Source of the DNA: a candidate division LCP-89 bacterium B3_LCP
GTDB lineage: Bacteria > Electryoneota > B3-LCP
DNA length: 64,000 bases
Direction of reading: 5' to 3'
NCBI GenBank assembly: GCA_005223185.1
Contig: NJBN01000007.1
Location: 64,001-128,000 of the forward strand
Positions 28,052-35,850 of this stretch are shown here, piece after piece. The translations under genes were made by a program, and so were the position numbers. The notes beneath the pieces are model-generated. The model did not search any database. It saw only the letters and a list, made by a program, of their open reading frames with translations, and was not told the DNA's origin. Position 1 is the first letter of the stretch; each line of letters begins with the position of its first letter.

Positions 28052-28921
28052 TCACAAATCAATAATCTCATCGTACGATTCTGGGCGGCGGTCGCGGAAG
28101 AACTGCCAGGTGTTGCGGACTTCTTTGATCATATCCAGATCCATTTCCGCAGTGATGATCTCCTCCTTATCGCGAGCGCCCACCGCCAGCATCTTTCCAC
28201 GCGGATCGCAGAAGTAACTCTGCCCGTAGAATTCCCCCGTGCGCCAGGGTTCTTCCCAGCCGACCCGGTTGATGGCGCCCACGAAATACTGGTTTGCCAC
28301 CGCATGAGCGACCTGTTCGATTTTCCACAAATACTCTGACAGCCCCGCCACCGTTGCTGATGGATTGAATACAATTTCAGCGCCGTTTATGCCCAAAATG
28401 CGCGCGCCTTCGGGGAAATGACGGTCGTAGCAGATGTAAACACCGATCTTCCCCACCTTCGTTTCAAAGACCGGGTAGCCGGTATTGCCGGGGCGGAAAT
28501 AGAATTTCTCCCAGAATCCTGGGTGGCAATGCGGCAAATGAGCTTTGCGGTAGAATCCTAAAAACTCGCCGCCTGCATCAATGACGGAGGCAGTATTGTA
28601 GTAAACACCAGCCATTGCCTCTTCGTAAATGGGAACGACGATGACCATTTTATGTTTAGCAGCCAGCTCCTGCATCAAGACCGTTGTGGGGCCGTCAGGG
28701 ACGGGTTCGGCGAAATCATACCATTTCTTCTCCTGCTCGGCAGGGAAGTAGTGACCGTAGAAAAGTTCCTGCAGACAGAGCACTTCAACCCCCTGCGATG
28801 CCGCCTGTTCGATTAAGGCTACATGCTTGTCAATCATGGCTTTTTTGATTTTCTTAACCGGCGCGGAAGCATCTTCTGCGCAGTTAACTTGAATGAGTCC
28901 ACCTTTGATTACTCTCGACAT
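28052..28921 (-). CDS. Beta-ureidopropionase-like carbon-nitrogen hydrolase
   Basis: 289-residue nitrilase-superfamily enzyme. Catalytic triad visible: Glu in LCLQELFYG, Lys in YRKAHLPH and Cys in GVYICYDRHFPEG; a second Glu lies in LWKIEQVAHA. The final region (WQFFRDRRPESYDEI) matches beta-ureidopropionase / N-carbamoyl-beta-alanine amidase, which releases ammonia and CO2 to give beta-alanine. N-carbamoylputrescine amidases are close relatives, but the neighbours favour the pyrimidine role. RBS GAGAGGAG precedes the ATG. Confidence 0.9.
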   Translation of the reverse strand: MSRVIKGGLIQVNCAEDASAPVKKIKKAMIDKHVALIEQAASQGVEVLCLQELFYGHYFPAEQEKKWYDFAEPVPDGPTTVLMQELAAKHKMVIVVPIYEEAMAGVYYNTASVIDAGGEFLGFYRKAHLPHCHPGFWEKFYFRPGNTGYPVFETKVGKIGVYICYDRHFPEGARILGINGAEIVFNPSATVAGLSEYLWKIEQVAHAVANQYFVGAINRVGWEEPWRTGEFYGQSYFCDPRGKMLAVGARDKEEIITAEMDLDMIKEVRNTWQFFRDRRPESYDEIIDL

Positions 28922-28944
28922 GTTCTCCTCTCTAAAGGATAAAT

Positions 28945-28961
28945 GATGAAGGATAAAGGAT
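28945..28961 (+). repeat. Left inverted repeat of four-helix-bundle unit
   Basis: GATGAAGGATAAAGGAT. Its complement with one change lies at 29339-29355; together they bracket the gene 28965-29324. Confidence 0.7.
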
Positions 28962-28964
28962 AAT

Positions 28965-29324
28965 TTATTTTTGTTTCTTCTTAACTGTTTTCACACCTGT
29001 TGTTAAGATAGCATTCAATTCATAAGCTTCATTTAACAACTCACTAACGCGATCTTCACTGAATATTTCTGAATCGACTATTAATTCTATCCAATAGATT
29101 GTCTCCTCCAATTCTTGAAGTGCAACCTCTAGTTTACTTATTAATTCAGCATCTGAACGGCTACGCGATCCCTCGCGGTAATGTGCACCTACTGAAGTTC
29201 CTGATCTTAACAGTTGTTTACCTATAACTTGTGCAACTGTAGATTTCGGAAGCGCGGAATATAAACGGATAATTCTTAATGCAAACTTCTTGGTTCGATC
29301 TTTAAGATCAATCTGTTTTTCCAT
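28965..29324 (-). CDS. Four-helix-bundle protein (S23/IVS type)
   Basis: 119 residues. LKDRTKKFALRIIRLYSALP at the start, then AQVIGKQLLRSGTSVGAHYREGSRSRS (abridged here by reading only its first and last parts) and LEELEETIYWIELI mark the 'four helix bundle protein' family (TIGR02436), first known from 23S rRNA intervening sequences and related in fold to the Avd protein of diversity-generating retroelements. The biochemical role is unknown. It interrupts an otherwise coherent pyrimidine operon and is flanked by inverted repeats, the right one starting at the mmsA stop codon, so it looks inserted. Confidence 0.88.
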   Translation of the reverse strand: MEKQIDLKDRTKKFALRIIRLYSALPKSTVAQVIGKQLLRSGTSVGAHYREGSRSRSDAELISKLEVALQELEETIYWIELIVDSEIFSEDRVSELLNEAYELNAILTTGVKTVKKKQK

Positions 29325-29338
29325 CCCCTTGTTATTTC

Positions 29339-29355
29339 ATCCTTTATACTTCATC
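29339..29355 (-). repeat. Right inverted repeat of four-helix-bundle unit
   Basis: Minus strand GATGAAGTATAAAGGAT, 16 of 17 matches to the left copy. It overlaps the TGA stop of mmsA (29351-29353). Confidence 0.7.
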
Positions 29356-30862
29356 TTTTCCGCCCATCGTCCCACGTGCCCATGTCTTTAAAATGGGCTT
29401 GTGGATATTCGTGCCAGCGGTAGGTGATTGATTTCTTCTCAGTGTAGAAGAGGACGCCGTCCTTGCCGTGGCTGTGCAGGTCGCCGAAGAAAGATTGCTT
29501 CCAGCCGGTGAAGGAGAAGAATCCCAGCGGCACCGGAATTCCGACGTTGATCCCCACCATCCCCGCCTGCACGCGGCGAGCGAACTCCCGGGCGTAATAA
29601 CCGCTGGTCGTATAAATGGCAGCGCCGTTGCCGTAAGGGCTGGCATTGATAAGCTCGATGCCTTCATCGAAGCTGTTTATGCGCTTGATAGACAGAACCG
29701 GCCCGAATATCTCTTCACTGCCGATAACCATCTCGTTGGTAACATGATCGAAAATGGTGGGTCCCAAGTAGAAACCATCAGGGTGACCTTCCACCTGGCA
29801 ATCTCGTCCATCAAGAAGTAGTTTTGCTCCCTCTGAGATGCCCTTTTCTATGTACCCCGTTACCTGCTGTAAATGTTCAGGTGTTACCAATGGTCCCATC
29901 CCACAGCCATCAGCTTCAGCCGAAGCAACCTTAACATTTGCAGCATTCTCCACCAAGGCATCGACCAGTTTATCAGCTATTGCTTCATGAGCTACAACAA
30001 CAGGCAACGCCATGCAGCGTTCACCGGCGCAGCCGAAAGCGGCGTTAACAATGCCCATAACCGTCGGCTCAAAGGCACAATCGGGCATCACCAAAGCGTG
30101 ATTTTTCGCCTGGCAGAGGGTTTGTACTCGTTTGCCCGTTCGTGCAGCTGTCTCGTAAACTATCCGACCCACCGGCGTAGAGCCCACGAAAGACACGGCC
30201 TTTACATCAGGATGCTCTATAAGGGTTGTCGAACCATCCTTTTCGCATAAAACCATATTGACCACACCCTTAGGCAGTTCCGCCTCCTGCAGCAGTTCCA
30301 TCAGATATTTGGCAGAATTGGGACATTTGCAGTTGGCTTTTAGGACGAAAGTGTTGCCTGTCGCAATGGCAATGGGAAACATCCACATGGGAATCATGGC
30401 TGGGAAATTAAAAGGGCAGATACCAGCACATACTCCTAATGGCTGACGCCAGGTTACCACATCCACCTCAGGCGTAACATTACCCAACGACTCCCCCATC
30501 ATCAAAGTAGGGATACCGCAGGCGAACTCTATGATTTCAATCCCTCGTGCGACAGAACCGACAGCCTCAGCATGGGTCTTACCGTTCTCGGTCGCTATAA
30601 TAGTAGCCAATTCGTGGAGATTTTCATCAAGTAGCTGCTTCAGCTTGAAGAGGTACTGGACACGCTGCACTGCAGGGATTTCAGACCAGCCATCAAAGGC
30701 GCGTTTGGCTGCCGCTACCGCTTGATCAACTTCAGTGGGCAGACAATCAGGCGCCCGGGCGATCACTTCTCCTGTGCTGGGATTGTAAACCGGCATCCAG
30801 GTTTTAGATTTTGATTGAATCCAGGATCCATCTATAAAAAGAGGCACACGGGGGACGTTCAT
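29351..30862 (-). CDS. mmsA: CoA-acylating methylmalonate-semialdehyde dehydrogenase
   Basis: 503-residue aldehyde dehydrogenase. The Rossmann part has GICPFNFPAMIPMWMFP and VSFVGSTPVGR; the catalytic Cys lies in AFGCAGERCMALPVVV, diagnostic for MMSDH (IolA/MmsA), which makes acetyl- or propionyl-CoA from (methyl)malonate semialdehyde with NAD and CoA. LEEIFGPVLSI-type Glu motif (GSEEIFGPVLSI) is present. First gene of the operon with a clear sigma70 promoter upstream, it completes the route from carbamoyl-beta-amino acid to acyl-CoA. Confidence 0.94.
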   Translation of the reverse strand: MNVPRVPLFIDGSWIQSKSKTWMPVYNPSTGEVIARAPDCLPTEVDQAVAAAKRAFDGWSEIPAVQRVQYLFKLKQLLDENLHELATIIATENGKTHAEAVGSVARGIEIIEFACGIPTLMMGESLGNVTPEVDVVTWRQPLGVCAGICPFNFPAMIPMWMFPIAIATGNTFVLKANCKCPNSAKYLMELLQEAELPKGVVNMVLCEKDGSTTLIEHPDVKAVSFVGSTPVGRIVYETAARTGKRVQTLCQAKNHALVMPDCAFEPTVMGIVNAAFGCAGERCMALPVVVAHEAIADKLVDALVENAANVKVASAEADGCGMGPLVTPEHLQQVTGYIEKGISEGAKLLLDGRDCQVEGHPDGFYLGPTIFDHVTNEMVIGSEEIFGPVLSIKRINSFDEGIELINASPYGNGAAIYTTSGYYAREFARRVQAGMVGINVGIPVPLGFFSFTGWKQSFFGDLHSHGKDGVLFYTEKKSITYRWHEYPQAHFKDMGTWDDGRKR

Positions 30863-30931
30863 GAGATCGAAATCCTTTCTACTAAAATATCTTGGTCGAG
30901 CACACTAAAGCGAGAAACGGCATATTTTAAG

Positions 30932-30960
30932 AATTTAAAGAATAATGGTAGAATAGTCAA
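30932..30960 (-). promoter_or_regulatory. Sigma70-type promoter of the pyrimidine operon
   Basis: Minus strand TTGACT (30955-30960), 17-bp spacer, TAAATT (30932-30937), about 60 bp before the predicted mmsA start. Confidence 0.65.
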
Positions 30961-31107
30961 GTAAATAACGGCAGGAACGTGTTAAGAAAGCGTCAGGCCT
31001 CCGCTTCGCTAAGGACCCCGAAGGCAATACCTGATGCAACGATAAGATTAGCCATGTTACACCAGAGAAATAGAACTTACTATATTTAGTTGTTTTTCAA
31101 AAAAAGC

Positions 31108-31136
31108 TTGACTCAGCCGCAATATTTTATTATATT
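31108..31136 (+). promoter_or_regulatory. Sigma70-type promoter facing a structured non-coding segment
   Basis: TTGACT (31108-31113), 17-bp spacer, TATATT (31131-31136). No plus-strand gene follows; transcription would run into two hairpins and a terminator-like stem. Confidence 0.6.
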
Positions 31137-31142
31137 ATTTCT

Positions 31143-31272
31143 GGGGCATGGAGGGTACCTCCACCTCTTCATGCCTGTCTTTTACGTTACTACAAAACCC
31201 TCCTCCCATATTGGGTTGAGGGTTTGTAGCTCTTGTTAGACGAAAAAAGCGACCCACTAAAGGTCGCTTTTA
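31143..31272 (+). ncRNA. Candidate structured small RNA (about 130 nt)
   Basis: From the predicted start near 31143 the plus strand can fold into hairpin 1 (GGCATG 31145-31150 / CATGCC 31170-31175 with inner GAGG/CCTC), hairpin 2 (CTACAAAACCCTC 31190-31202 / GAGGGTTTGTAG 31218-31229 around CCCATATTGGG), and a final stem GCGACC/GGTCGC with TTTT. No coding frame. It matches none of the RNA families I know well. The final stem also serves the minus-strand operon, so hairpins could instead belong to a 3' region. Confidence 0.4.
31244..31272 (-). terminator. Terminator of the phosphorelay operon (bidirectional stem)
   Basis: Minus strand: AAAAGCGACC, loop, GGTCGCTTTTTT directly after the stop of the receiver gene 31280-31711. 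T-run of six on the minus strand, four on the plus strand. Confidence 0.8.
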
Positions 31273-31279
31273 TGCAAAT

Positions 31280-31711
31280 CTACCAGCCTCTCTTCTTCAT
31301 TATCTCTTCGATAGATTCCTTCATGCGTTTTTCGGTGAGTTCTGATTTCTTGACTTTGGCTCTGCTTACAATCTCGATGAGTTTGTCAATGTCAGCCGGT
31401 TTTTCCAGAAATTCCACAGCGCCGTGCTTGATGGCTTCAACGCTTTTGGGGACGGTGGCGTGTCCGGTTAAGAGAACCACCTGCTGATCAGGATTGTCTT
31501 GCAACAACTGCTTCAAGGTTTCAATCCCATCCATGCCGGGCATGGCTAAATCCATTATGATGGCATCGTAGCGCTTCTGTTGCGCCAGTTCGGCGGCTTT
31601 TTCACCGGAATCAGCGGTATCGACGTCCATGTCTCTATTACGCATTCGTTCGGCGAGCAGTTCGGTAAACTCTACCTCATCATCGACGAGAAGCACTTTT
31701 TTATTAGTCAT
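31280..31711 (-). CDS. Single-domain response regulator
   Basis: Receiver with VLLVDDEVEF, phosphoacceptor Asp in AIIMDLAMPGMDG, Thr in VVLLTGHATV and Lys in FLEKPAD, then a short C-terminal extension of charged helix (KVKKSELTEKRMKESIEEI). The frame is open from a TTG at 31726, but that codon lies within the ribosome site GGAGAGGAG; ATG 31711 is the likely start. Last gene of a five-gene signalling operon. No DNA-binding domain. Confidence 0.9.
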   Translation of the reverse strand: MTNKKVLLVDDEVEFTELLAERMRNRDMDVDTADSGEKAAELAQQKRYDAIIMDLAMPGMDGIETLKQLLQDNPDQQVVLLTGHATVPKSVEAIKHGAVEFLEKPADIDKLIEIVSRAKVKKSELTEKRMKESIEEIMKKRGW

Positions 31712-31772
31712 ATCTCCTCTCCCCAATTTTGAAAGTCATCATGGGATTAAGTTAAAAAAAGAACGCCTGATA

Positions 31773-32450
31773 TTATATTCCCGCTTTGCGACTGAATTTA
31801 ATGTGAATTAACTCTTCAGGATCTCTTGCTTCCACTTCCACAGATCCAAAAATAATCTGCATGAGTTGTTGAATATATTGTTCATTCCAGCCGTTATCAA
31901 CTTGATCCACCCTGCCTGTAAGAGTAATATCGACTTGCGTATCAGAACCATGAACGTCAATTTTGATCACATCGCCAGGCTGCGCCCTATTCAGCGCCCT
32001 CTGGATACAGTAGAAAAGCACCTGTTGGATGATAAACGGGCTGCTGGTTACCATCAGTTCCTGTGCTTCTGAATCGGATTCCAGGTTCACCTTGCGCAGG
32101 CTAGCCAAGCGTTGGGCTATGCTGGTAAAGTTATTAATCAGTTGGTTCAAGTCAAATTCCCGTATGGGATCATCAACGCTGTGAGCGAAAGTATTCAATC
32201 CTTTTATTATACGAACACCTCGATCGGTTTGTGCCTGGACGCTATCGGAGATCCTCTGAAGTCGTTCATTGGGTATGGGACGTTCGGCTGAAGCAGTAAT
32301 CAACAGATCAGCCAATAGACCGATGTTCTGATCAATAATTGCTATGACGTTATTAAGCTCATGCGATATAGAAGCAGTAACGGCGCCGAAAAAAGCCAGA
32401 CTGTTCTCCAGCATGATCCGGTCTGGCTGCATGTCTTCTCTATAATCCAT
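31773..32450 (-). CDS. DHp-domain protein lacking a catalytic ATP site (phosphotransfer-like)
   Basis: 225 residues. A good H box, TASISHELNNVIAIIDQNIG with His30, lies in a two-helix DHp-like region (10-105). The C-terminal part has the length of an HATPase_c fold but lacks an Asn N box (FYCIQRALNRA) and any DxGxG or GxGxG motif. Architecture recalls Spo0B, chemotaxis-independent phosphotransferases and ChpT, which relay phosphate between receivers. It is surrounded by two receiver genes and overlaps the upstream one by 11 bp, fitting that role (inference). Confidence 0.75.
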   Translation of the reverse strand: MDYREDMQPDRIMLENSLAFFGAVTASISHELNNVIAIIDQNIGLLADLLITASAERPIPNERLQRISDSVQAQTDRGVRIIKGLNTFAHSVDDPIREFDLNQLINNFTSIAQRLASLRKVNLESDSEAQELMVTSSPFIIQQVLFYCIQRALNRAQPGDVIKIDVHGSDTQVDITLTGRVDQVDNGWNEQYIQQLMQIIFGSVEVEARDPEELIHIKFSRKAGI

Positions 32451-32811
32451 TGGTTCTGATCACTTTCTGCATTTTCTCTATCAGCTCTTCAATGTTCACA
32501 GGTTTAGGAAGAAATTCGACCACTCCTTCGGGAACGTCTTCACCGTCCAAAGAAAATCCGTGTCCGGTCATCAATATAACAGGAACCTGGGGATGATCTC
32601 GCTTTATTATCCCTATCAACTCAGTGCCGCTCATGCCGGGCATTTTCAGGTCTATCACGATGACGTCGAAATCGCTATTGCGCATTTTCTCAATTGCCTC
32701 AGCTCCAGAAAGAGCGTAATCCGCTTCCACGTCTCGATACCCCAGCCTTTCGACCATGGCCGTCATCAACTCTTTTTCATCATCAACCAAAAGCGCTCTA
32801 AATTTGCTCAT
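32440..32811 (-). CDS. Single-domain response regulator
   Basis: 123-residue CheY-like receiver: LLVDDEKELM, Asp in VIVIDLKMPGMSG, Thr in VILMTGHGFS, Lys in FLPKPVN. No output domain. It lies 3 bp after the Cache kinase gene and overlaps the DHp gene by 11 bp, so translation is coupled. Likely an intermediate in the relay. Confidence 0.92.
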   Translation of the reverse strand: MSKFRALLVDDEKELMTAMVERLGYRDVEADYALSGAEAIEKMRNSDFDVIVIDLKMPGMSGTELIGIIKRDHPQVPVILMTGHGFSLDGEDVPEGVVEFLPKPVNIEELIEKMQKVIRTNGL

Positions 32812-32814
32812 TGT

Positions 32815-34539
32815 TCACTCCAAGGTGCCTTTAGATACCGGAGGCAGTGTTATGGTAAAACTGGTGCCTTTCCTCAGTTTGCTATCAACTGCAATATAAC
32901 CACCAAGTTTCTCTACAATATCGTTGGTAATGGAAAGTCCCAAGCCCGTTCCAAATTCCCCTTTAGTCGAATAGAAGGGCTCGAAAATGTGCTTCAGATT
33001 TTCTTCAGATATGCCAGTGCCGTTATCCTTTACCGTTACAGCCACGTAGCCGTTTTCCGCTCTGCTGACAGCTATGTCTATGGTACCACCATCTGCCACA
33101 GCGGCGATGCCGTTATTGACGATATTCAAGAAAACCTGTTGAAGCTGCCCGCGATCACTCTCTATGGCGGACACATTTGCTTCAATATCATAATTAATAG
33201 TGATATTACGGTGTTCAGCTTCTTTGCCGACAAATCCGACCACCTCTTTCATCAGGTGTTCCATGTCTATCAGTTCTTTGCGGATATCCATCCTGCGGGA
33301 AAACCCTAACAGGCGATGGGTAACTTTACTGCATCTTTCCACGGAATCTTCGACCGCGGTCAGCAATCCCAATGATTTATCCTTGTTGGGAAATTCATCA
33401 GTGAAAGATACAATATCCTTAAGCAGCCCCGCCTTTTCGTTGATAATCGCCAGGGGATTGTTTATCTCATGAGCGACACTCGCGGACATTCTGCCAATAG
33501 TCGCCATCTTACTGGTATATTCCATATTGTGAAATGCTTTAGCCTGCCGTTCATCAGAAGAACGCAGCCTGTTTACCATATAAGTTGTGCGGGATACAAT
33601 TACTATGACTATAATAACCATCATGATAAAAAGAAGCCAGATTAACTCAGATCGCCGGGATATCCAATGGCGCAGGGGGTTCTCTAACCTGGTACTCGCC
33701 ATGAGTATAAAAGGCGTTCCCTTGATATATATATAGCCCTGGGTTATCTTTTTACCACCTTCCGCCTGCTCATTTATTACTATCTTATTTCGTGAATGAA
33801 AAGGAACGATTATTCCCGGTTCATCCAGCACATTCCCGTAAAACTTTGATGCTGTCTGTAATACACCCAGTTGATTGATGATAAATGCATCGGTTCTGGC
33901 ATCCAGATCAATCGAGTATATCTGCTGGCTAATTAGATCCATATCCAGGGTAGCTCGAAGCACGAAGAAATCTCCACCATCCATGTCGCTCTTCACGGTT
34001 ATGACGAAATGCGGGAAGTTGCGATATCCCATAAAAACGTCACTCACGTAAACGTCACGCAGGCTTACTTCTTGAAACCACTGCTGTTCTTTATAATTTT
34101 TGCCTTCCAGATTATAAGGACCGCTATAACGCTTCTGAGTGCCATCAGAGTCTATCAAACCCAGATCGACAAAACCTCCATAGGAACGTTTCAGATTAAT
34201 CAAGGTCTGATTGAGGCAATCCCCACAGCTTAGTTCATCGTACCCTTTTTCATTGATCACCATAGTGAGGGCCGAACGACGCCCTTCTATAATCATTTCC
34301 AGCGTTCGCTGTGTATTTGAAAGAATCTGAGATATCCTGTGTTCCATTTCCGCCCGGTATGCTCTCTGATCGTCATAATAATTCACTACCGTCATGATAA
34401 CCAGCGGAATTATGGAGATTATAGACGTTATCATTATGGCGAACCGCCAGAGCTTTCTGTAGCGATCTGCTGGAGCTATATTTAAAGCCCTGGAAGCTTT
34501 TGGCTTGAAATATGGTGTAACCTTATCGTACAACGCCAT
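32815..34539 (-). CDS. Membrane sensor histidine kinase with Cache domain
   Basis: Counting from GTG 34554 (579 residues): membrane helix 39-59, extracytoplasmic dCache-like domain about 62-300 (FVDLGLIDSDGTQKRYSGPY, WFQEVSLRDVYVSDVF), membrane helix 305-322, H box GRMSASVAHEINNPLAIINE with His362, N box LQQVFLNIVNNGIAA, G1 VKDNGTGI, G2 GTGLGLSI. A complete kinase for small-molecule sensing. ATG 34539, with AGGTG 5 bases upstream, fits better than GTG 34554. It feeds the receivers of the same operon. Confidence 0.93.
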   Translation of the reverse strand: MALYDKVTPYFKPKASRALNIAPADRYRKLWRFAIMITSIISIIPLVIMTVVNYYDDQRAYRAEMEHRISQILSNTQRTLEMIIEGRRSALTMVINEKGYDELSCGDCLNQTLINLKRSYGGFVDLGLIDSDGTQKRYSGPYNLEGKNYKEQQWFQEVSLRDVYVSDVFMGYRNFPHFVITVKSDMDGGDFFVLRATLDMDLISQQIYSIDLDARTDAFIINQLGVLQTASKFYGNVLDEPGIIVPFHSRNKIVINEQAEGGKKITQGYIYIKGTPFILMASTRLENPLRHWISRRSELIWLLFIMMVIIVIVIVSRTTYMVNRLRSSDERQAKAFHNMEYTSKMATIGRMSASVAHEINNPLAIINEKAGLLKDIVSFTDEFPNKDKSLGLLTAVEDSVERCSKVTHRLLGFSRRMDIRKELIDMEHLMKEVVGFVGKEAEHRNITINYDIEANVSAIESDRGQLQQVFLNIVNNGIAAVADGGTIDIAVSRAENGYVAVTVKDNGTGISEENLKHIFEPFYSTKGEFGTGLGLSITNDIVEKLGGYIAVDSKLRKGTSFTITLPPVSKGTLE

Positions 34540-34557
34540 ATTAGCACCTGTCACTTA

Positions 34558-35772
34558 TTACGACTTTGCTGAATCGTTAATCTTCTTGTAGGCAGCCTTC
34601 ATCACCTGCGCCAACCTGTCAACGTTGATCGGCTTTTGAAGGTAAGCGAAAGCTCCCAATTCGTTGGCAATTGTCTCTTCTTTTTCGGATCCATGTCCGG
34701 TTAAAATAATCACCTCCACGTTGGGATGCTCCGTTTTAACCCGCTTCAACACTTCAATTCCATCAATTCCCGGCATTCTTATGTCCAATACCATCACATC
34801 AGGTTCGTCCTGTTTAATATGTTCCAACGCCTGTTCACCATCATAAACCACTGACGATTCCAGGTTGCGGGTGAGCAGCCGTTCGGATAGGGTTTGAACG
34901 AACTCTTTCTCGTCATCGACTAAAAGGATCTTTGATGGCATTTCCAGTTCTCCCAGAGGCATAATAGAAGGTGGACTATAATCACGGCCGGTTCTCGCAT
35001 TTATCTCTTTTATACCTTCCACCTTTTCAGCGATCTTCTTCAATTCCCTCTCATACTTTTCCAGCCGCACGATGTATTTATTGATAATAATGGTTACTCG
35101 TCCGTCCTCTGCGTAGGTTTCCTCATCATGTCCCGCCTGCGCCAGAGTATGTCTCACTTTTGCCGCTAAGATGAAATCATCGGCAGCCTTCTTGGATCGT
35201 TCGGTGGCCTTGACCGCATCACTCTGAGCGTGTTGGAATATTAATCCCACAGCACCATCAATGGTGGTTCTGTTCATGGGGATGGTGATATCGTAGAGCC
35301 GGTCGCTGTACGGTGCAGAATTATTGGTGAATTGAGTCCATTTCGATTTATCCTGATCGTCCTTGTGAATGGCTTTTTGTGCCTGCTTTTCCGAGAGCCC
35401 TTCAGCCTTGATAGTCTGTCCTACCCGATAGTCAAAATTAGCTATCAGACAGACCTTCAGCAAGTGCGCTATAGTTCTGGGAATCAGGTGTCCATAGAAG
35501 CCGGGAACGATTAGGTTATCCATCTGAATGAGTTCTGCCAACATCAAGCGAAGCATGGCGATATTCTTCTCCCTCTCGTGGCTGAACTTCTTCAAGAATT
35601 GTGATGTTCCTGTCAAGGAAGCAACCAAGTCACTCGCAGACACTTTAAAACGGTCGGCAGTCGCATCCAGAAGCTCCTTATCCAGGATTTTATATTGCAA
35701 TTTTTCAGCGACTTGTTCCACAACATCTTCGCCGTGGCAATAAGAGCCGCTAAAGATGGAGAGTATTGCCAT
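34558..35772 (-). CDS. Cytidylate-kinase-like domain fused to a receiver
   Basis: 404 residues. Residues 1-190 resemble the Cytidylate_kin2 family (SIFSGSYCHGEDVVEQVAEK ... DKELL ... VPGFYGHLIP ... NFDYRVGQTIKAEGLSEKQA ... YSDRLYDITI), but the P-loop is degraded (no GKST). A middle part (205-265) may be BON-like (VTIIINKYIVRLE ... VEGIKEI). Residues 280-400 form a normal receiver with ILLVDDEKEF, Asp in VMVLDIRMPGIDG and Lys in YLQKPIN. Probably a nucleotide-sensing or pseudo-kinase module under phospho-control. First gene of the operon, 79 bp after SulP. Confidence 0.8.
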   Translation of the reverse strand: MAILSIFSGSYCHGEDVVEQVAEKLQYKILDKELLDATADRFKVSASDLVASLTGTSQFLKKFSHEREKNIAMLRLMLAELIQMDNLIVPGFYGHLIPRTIAHLLKVCLIANFDYRVGQTIKAEGLSEKQAQKAIHKDDQDKSKWTQFTNNSAPYSDRLYDITIPMNRTTIDGAVGLIFQHAQSDAVKATERSKKAADDFILAAKVRHTLAQAGHDEETYAEDGRVTIIINKYIVRLEKYERELKKIAEKVEGIKEINARTGRDYSPPSIMPLGELEMPSKILLVDDEKEFVQTLSERLLTRNLESSVVYDGEQALEHIKQDEPDVMVLDIRMPGIDGIEVLKRVKTEHPNVEVIILTGHGSEKEETIANELGAFAYLQKPINVDRLAQVMKAAYKKINDSAKS

Positions 35773-35850
35773 AATTTATCCTCAAAATTTAATTACAAAA
35801 GTTCAGTGCTGTTGAAACCAACTGCTCCAGAACAGAATTTAATGTCAATC

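Noticed and set aside
28965-29324. Avd gene of a diversity-generating retroelement
   Set aside because: The fold family is related, but no reverse transcriptase or template/variable repeat pair is seen in the window.
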